10,796 nucleotides of DNA, taken from Bacteroides sp. (lineage in GTDB: Bacteria > Bacteroidota > Bacteroidia > Bacteroidales > Bacteroidaceae). The DNA lies in NCBI GenBank assembly GCA_021204375.1, contig JAJPZL010000043.1, positions 1 through 10,796 of the forward strand, written 5' to 3'. How positions within the stretch are numbered: the first letter of the stretch is position 1; each line of letters opens with the position of its first letter. The position numbers and the translations under genes were made by a program. Shown in pieces: positions 8,865-10,796 of the stretch. The notes beneath the pieces are model-generated. The model ran no database searches, was not told where the DNA came from, and saw nothing but the letters and a program-made list of their open reading frames with translations.

Positions 8865-9404
8865 TCAGCTACAGAGATAGGTATCTAAGTATTTTCTCAA
8901 AGCCACACGGGCTATAAAAACCTGATTCTCGACAGTTTTTACAGAAAGTCCCAGACTTTCGCTGATCTCAGGATTGGATTGTTCTTCCCTGTATTTACGG
9001 ATAAATATCTCCCGGCATCTGGGAGGAAGAGCTTCGATCCGCTTTTTAACCATAGTGCGCAGTTCTTTATAAAGGATATCATATATGGGAAGGATGTTCT
9101 TTCTTTTCTCTTCTTCCAGAATATTCTCCTCATACCGGCTACAAATTTGCCTGTGCCGGATCAGGTCGATCCCTCTGTTATAAATGGCCCGATAAATATA
9201 CTTTAAGAGTGCCTGCTCGGAAACAAAAACAGATGACTGTTTACAGAGAATTTCAAATACATCCTGTACAATATCTTCTCCATGTAAATTAGAGCCGGTA
9301 AGGTAACAGGCGAAAGACACGAAATTAGGATAATACTGGCGATAGATTTTCTCCGGAGTAAAACTTTCTACCCGTTGATTTTTTTGTGTGTGAATGGCTT
9401 CCAT
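8865..9404 (-). CDS. ECF-type RNA polymerase sigma factor (Bacteroidetes family)
   Basis: 179 aa, a normal length for group 4 (ECF) sigma factors. Region 2 spans about residues 21-90, with the YYPNFVSFACYL and GEDIVQDVFEIL core-binding motifs. Region 4 spans about 118-172, with LPPRCREIF leading into a helix-turn-helix (NPEISESLGLSVKTVENQV) that would read the -35 element. It lacks the extra domains of primary sigma factors. In Bacteroidetes PULs such genes usually sit next to a FecR-type anti-sigma gene and a SusC that carries an STN signalling domain. Here the next gene, 18 nt downstream, is GH97, no anti-sigma gene is visible anywhere in the window, and SusC lacks an obvious STN domain. 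It stops with TGA. It probably directs transcription of this locus or another one, possibly of susC, but no target promoter is proven. Confidence 0.92.
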   Translation of the reverse strand: MEAIHTQKNQRVESFTPEKIYRQYYPNFVSFACYLTGSNLHGEDIVQDVFEILCKQSSVFVSEQALLKYIYRAIYNRGIDLIRHRQICSRYEENILEEEKRKNILPIYDILYKELRTMVKKRIEALPPRCREIFIRKYREEQSNPEISESLGLSVKTVENQVFIARVALRKYLDTYLCS

Positions 9405-9445
9405 GGTCAGTAAGATTTAAAGATTGTTACATCATTTTTTCCGGA

Positions 9446-10657
9446 TCAGATCACCGGTTTTCCTTCCTGTAATCTTTTAAGGCGTATGAGTGCTTCCAGA
9501 TAGTAGTAATCGGCATAGATAATAGATCCGTCCACCTCTCTTTCTTTGGGCATATGTCCTACTGAATGGAGTAGAAAAGCGCTTTTCTCAGACCGTGCCT
9601 GGTACGCTCCGGAAGAGAGGGAAGAAAGCATTTGTTCAGCTCTCTTCCGATACAGGGAAGATCTTTCCTGATCTTTTACATACGTGCTTAATTCCAAGAG
9701 TGCAGAAGTTGTGATGGCTGCTGCAGAAGCATCCCGGAAAGCTTTGTCCGGAAGTGATCCGGCCATAAAATCCCAGTAAGGTATAAGATCCTGCGGAAGT
9801 TCTCTGAGGTAAGTATCTGTGATGCGGGAAGCAAAATCCAGGTAACGTTCCTCGCCGGTCTCCCTGTACATAAAAGTATAGCCATATATTGCCCAGGCCT
9901 GGCCTCTGGCCCACATGGAGTGGTCATACAATCCATGGTGGGTAACTCCTTGGATGAAATCTCCGGTGATGGTATCGTAAACGGTTACATGGTAAGAGGT
10001 AAGATCCTCCCTGAATCTGTATTTCATGGTGCGGTCGGCATGGCTTACGGCTATTTCATATAACTTTTCTCCTCCCCCGTTCTTAGAGGCCCAGCATAGA
10101 AGTTCCAGGTTCATCATATTATCGATAATGGTATTGTGGGGCCATCCTTCGGCGGCAACCATACCGGGCCAGGAGAGGATCGTCCCCACTACCGGATTAT
10201 AAAGAGCTTTTAATGAATGGGCGGCCCTGAGTAAAGCTTCCCGGTAGATCGGATCTCCCGTGAGCCGGTATCCGTTCCCAAAACTGCACATAGTGATAAA
10301 TCCAATATCGTGGCTATGGGCTTTTTTCCTGGTAACAGGAAGAAGGGTCTCCGAACTGTGCCGGGCATGCGTTTCCCATTGTGGATCTCCGGTGGCTTCA
10401 TAGAGATACCATAGAATACCCGGCCAGAACCCAGAGGTCCAGGAACCGGGATGGGTATATTGCCAAAGCGTATCGGTACGTTCCATAGCGTGTGGTAAAG
10501 AGTCAGCAGCCGGTTGATCTTTCAAAGTAACTCCGGCTTGCAGGGTACAATATTTTATCTCTTTGTCCTGGATTAGGAGGGCCTTTTCATTTTCACGGAA
10601 ACATCCTGTCACAATAGAAAGAATAAAAATAAAAAGAGGTAAATAAGGGTTCTTCAT
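9446..10657 (-). CDS. GH88 unsaturated glucuronyl hydrolase, lipoprotein
   Basis: 403 aa, close to the usual size of the family plus a signal peptide. GH88 enzymes remove the 4,5-unsaturated uronic acid that polysaccharide lyases leave at the non-reducing end; the reaction begins by hydration of the double bond and uses two aspartates. Both are visible in their family contexts: HSHDIGF (Asp117) and IIDNMMN (Asp179). The later HHGLYDHSMWARGQAW stretch (about 240-255) is the characteristic aromatic/Arg signature of the (alpha/alpha)6 barrel. The N-terminus is a lipoprotein signal, with hydrophobic residues 6-16 followed by TGC and Cys19 as the lipidated residue, so it probably acts in the periplasm or at the outer membrane. 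It is the first gene after the promoter and ends in TGA 41 nt before the sigma gene. No lesion is seen. Its partner in the pathway would be the damaged lyase at the far end of the operon. Family assignment is firm; the linkage and sugar preference are not shown. Confidence 0.93.
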   Translation of the reverse strand: MKNPYLPLFIFILSIVTGCFRENEKALLIQDKEIKYCTLQAGVTLKDQPAADSLPHAMERTDTLWQYTHPGSWTSGFWPGILWYLYEATGDPQWETHARHSSETLLPVTRKKAHSHDIGFITMCSFGNGYRLTGDPIYREALLRAAHSLKALYNPVVGTILSWPGMVAAEGWPHNTIIDNMMNLELLCWASKNGGGEKLYEIAVSHADRTMKYRFREDLTSYHVTVYDTITGDFIQGVTHHGLYDHSMWARGQAWAIYGYTFMYRETGEERYLDFASRITDTYLRELPQDLIPYWDFMAGSLPDKAFRDASAAAITTSALLELSTYVKDQERSSLYRKRAEQMLSSLSSGAYQARSEKSAFLLHSVGHMPKEREVDGSIIYADYYYLEALIRLKRLQEGKPVI

Positions 10658-10697
10658 GGGTGTGTTCTCTAAGTTAACAGACTTGTTTTATCACAAG

Positions 10698-10728
10698 CAA
10701 AAGTAGAAACAGTTTTCCCTGGAACAAA
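10698..10728 (-). promoter_or_regulatory. Bacteroidetes primary-sigma promoter for the operon
   Basis: On the minus strand TACTTTTG (10705-10698) fits the -7 consensus TAnnTTTG of Bacteroides housekeeping promoters, and TTTG (10728-10725) fits the -33 element, with a 19-nt spacer, within the known range. The GH88 ATG lies about 40 nt downstream, leaving a short leader without obvious structure. This suggests that the locus, including its own ECF sigma gene, is first transcribed by the primary sigma factor. Confidence 0.7.
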
Positions 10729-10747
10729 CTAAGAAACAGCTGAATAG

Positions 10748-10769
10748 GTTTCACCCTAATGGGTGAGAC
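10748..10769. promoter_or_regulatory. 22-bp palindrome upstream of the promoter, candidate operator
   Basis: The arms GTTTCACCC and GGGTGAGAC match at 8 of 9 positions around a 4-bp centre; the inner core TCACCC-TAAT-GGGTGA is perfect. It is centred about 65 bp upstream of the probable transcription start, where an activator would bind. No U-tract follows on either strand, so it is unlikely to be a terminator. The binding protein is not in this window; a PUL regulator (hybrid two-component or SusR type) is an inference. Confidence 0.5.
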
Positions 10770-10796
10770 ATAAAGTAGTTCAATTAACTGATAAAC

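Noticed and set aside
1..10796. Search for CRISPR arrays, tRNA or rRNA genes, insertion-sequence ends and phage genes
   Set aside because: No spaced direct-repeat array, cloverleaf, rRNA segment, transposase or phage protein was recognised by eye.

Overview
The window reads as a polysaccharide utilization locus (PUL) from a Bacteroidota bacterium, most likely order Bacteroidales. The evidence is a SusC/SusD pair, a Bacteroidetes-type ECF sigma factor, GH88 and GH97 glycosidases, an alginate-lyase-superfamily polysaccharide lyase, a TTTG / TAnnTTTG promoter typical of the phylum, and short AT-rich translation starts with weak Shine-Dalgarno motifs. The genus cannot be fixed from sequence alone. 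All genes lie on the minus strand, so transcription runs from high to low coordinates.

Layout in transcription order: a promoter (10698-10728) preceded by a 22-bp palindrome (10748-10769), which is a good candidate operator; a GH88 unsaturated glucuronyl hydrolase lipoprotein (10657-9446); an ECF sigma factor (9404-8865); a GH97 glycosidase (8846-6942); a 161-nt spacer with nested inverted repeats and a 39-codon small ORF; susC (6780-3688), interrupted by an in-frame TAG; susD (3675-1864), intact; a 10-bp-stem hairpin between genes; an alginate-lyase-superfamily gene (1786-175) with a frameshift and two in-frame stops; and an intrinsic terminator (110-144). Gaps between genes are 12 to 161 nt, consistent with one operon, with possible re-setting of expression before susC and after susD.

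Inferred job: SusD captures and SusC imports fragments of a uronic-acid-containing polysaccharide. The lyase would cut uronate linkages by beta-elimination, GH88 would remove the resulting 4,5-unsaturated uronic acid from oligosaccharide ends, and GH97 would remove alpha-linked glucose or galactose. The exact glycan is not determined.

The most notable feature is damage. susC has one in-frame TAG at codon 839 of 1031. The lyase has a 1-nt frameshift in its signal peptide, an in-frame TAG and an in-frame TGA near the C-terminus, all with clear coding sequence on both sides. Either this PUL is decaying, or the assembly has errors, or (less likely) TAG is read through, since none of the six genes uses TAG as its final stop. 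A second oddity is an ECF sigma gene without a FecR-type anti-sigma neighbour, placed between two glycosidase genes.
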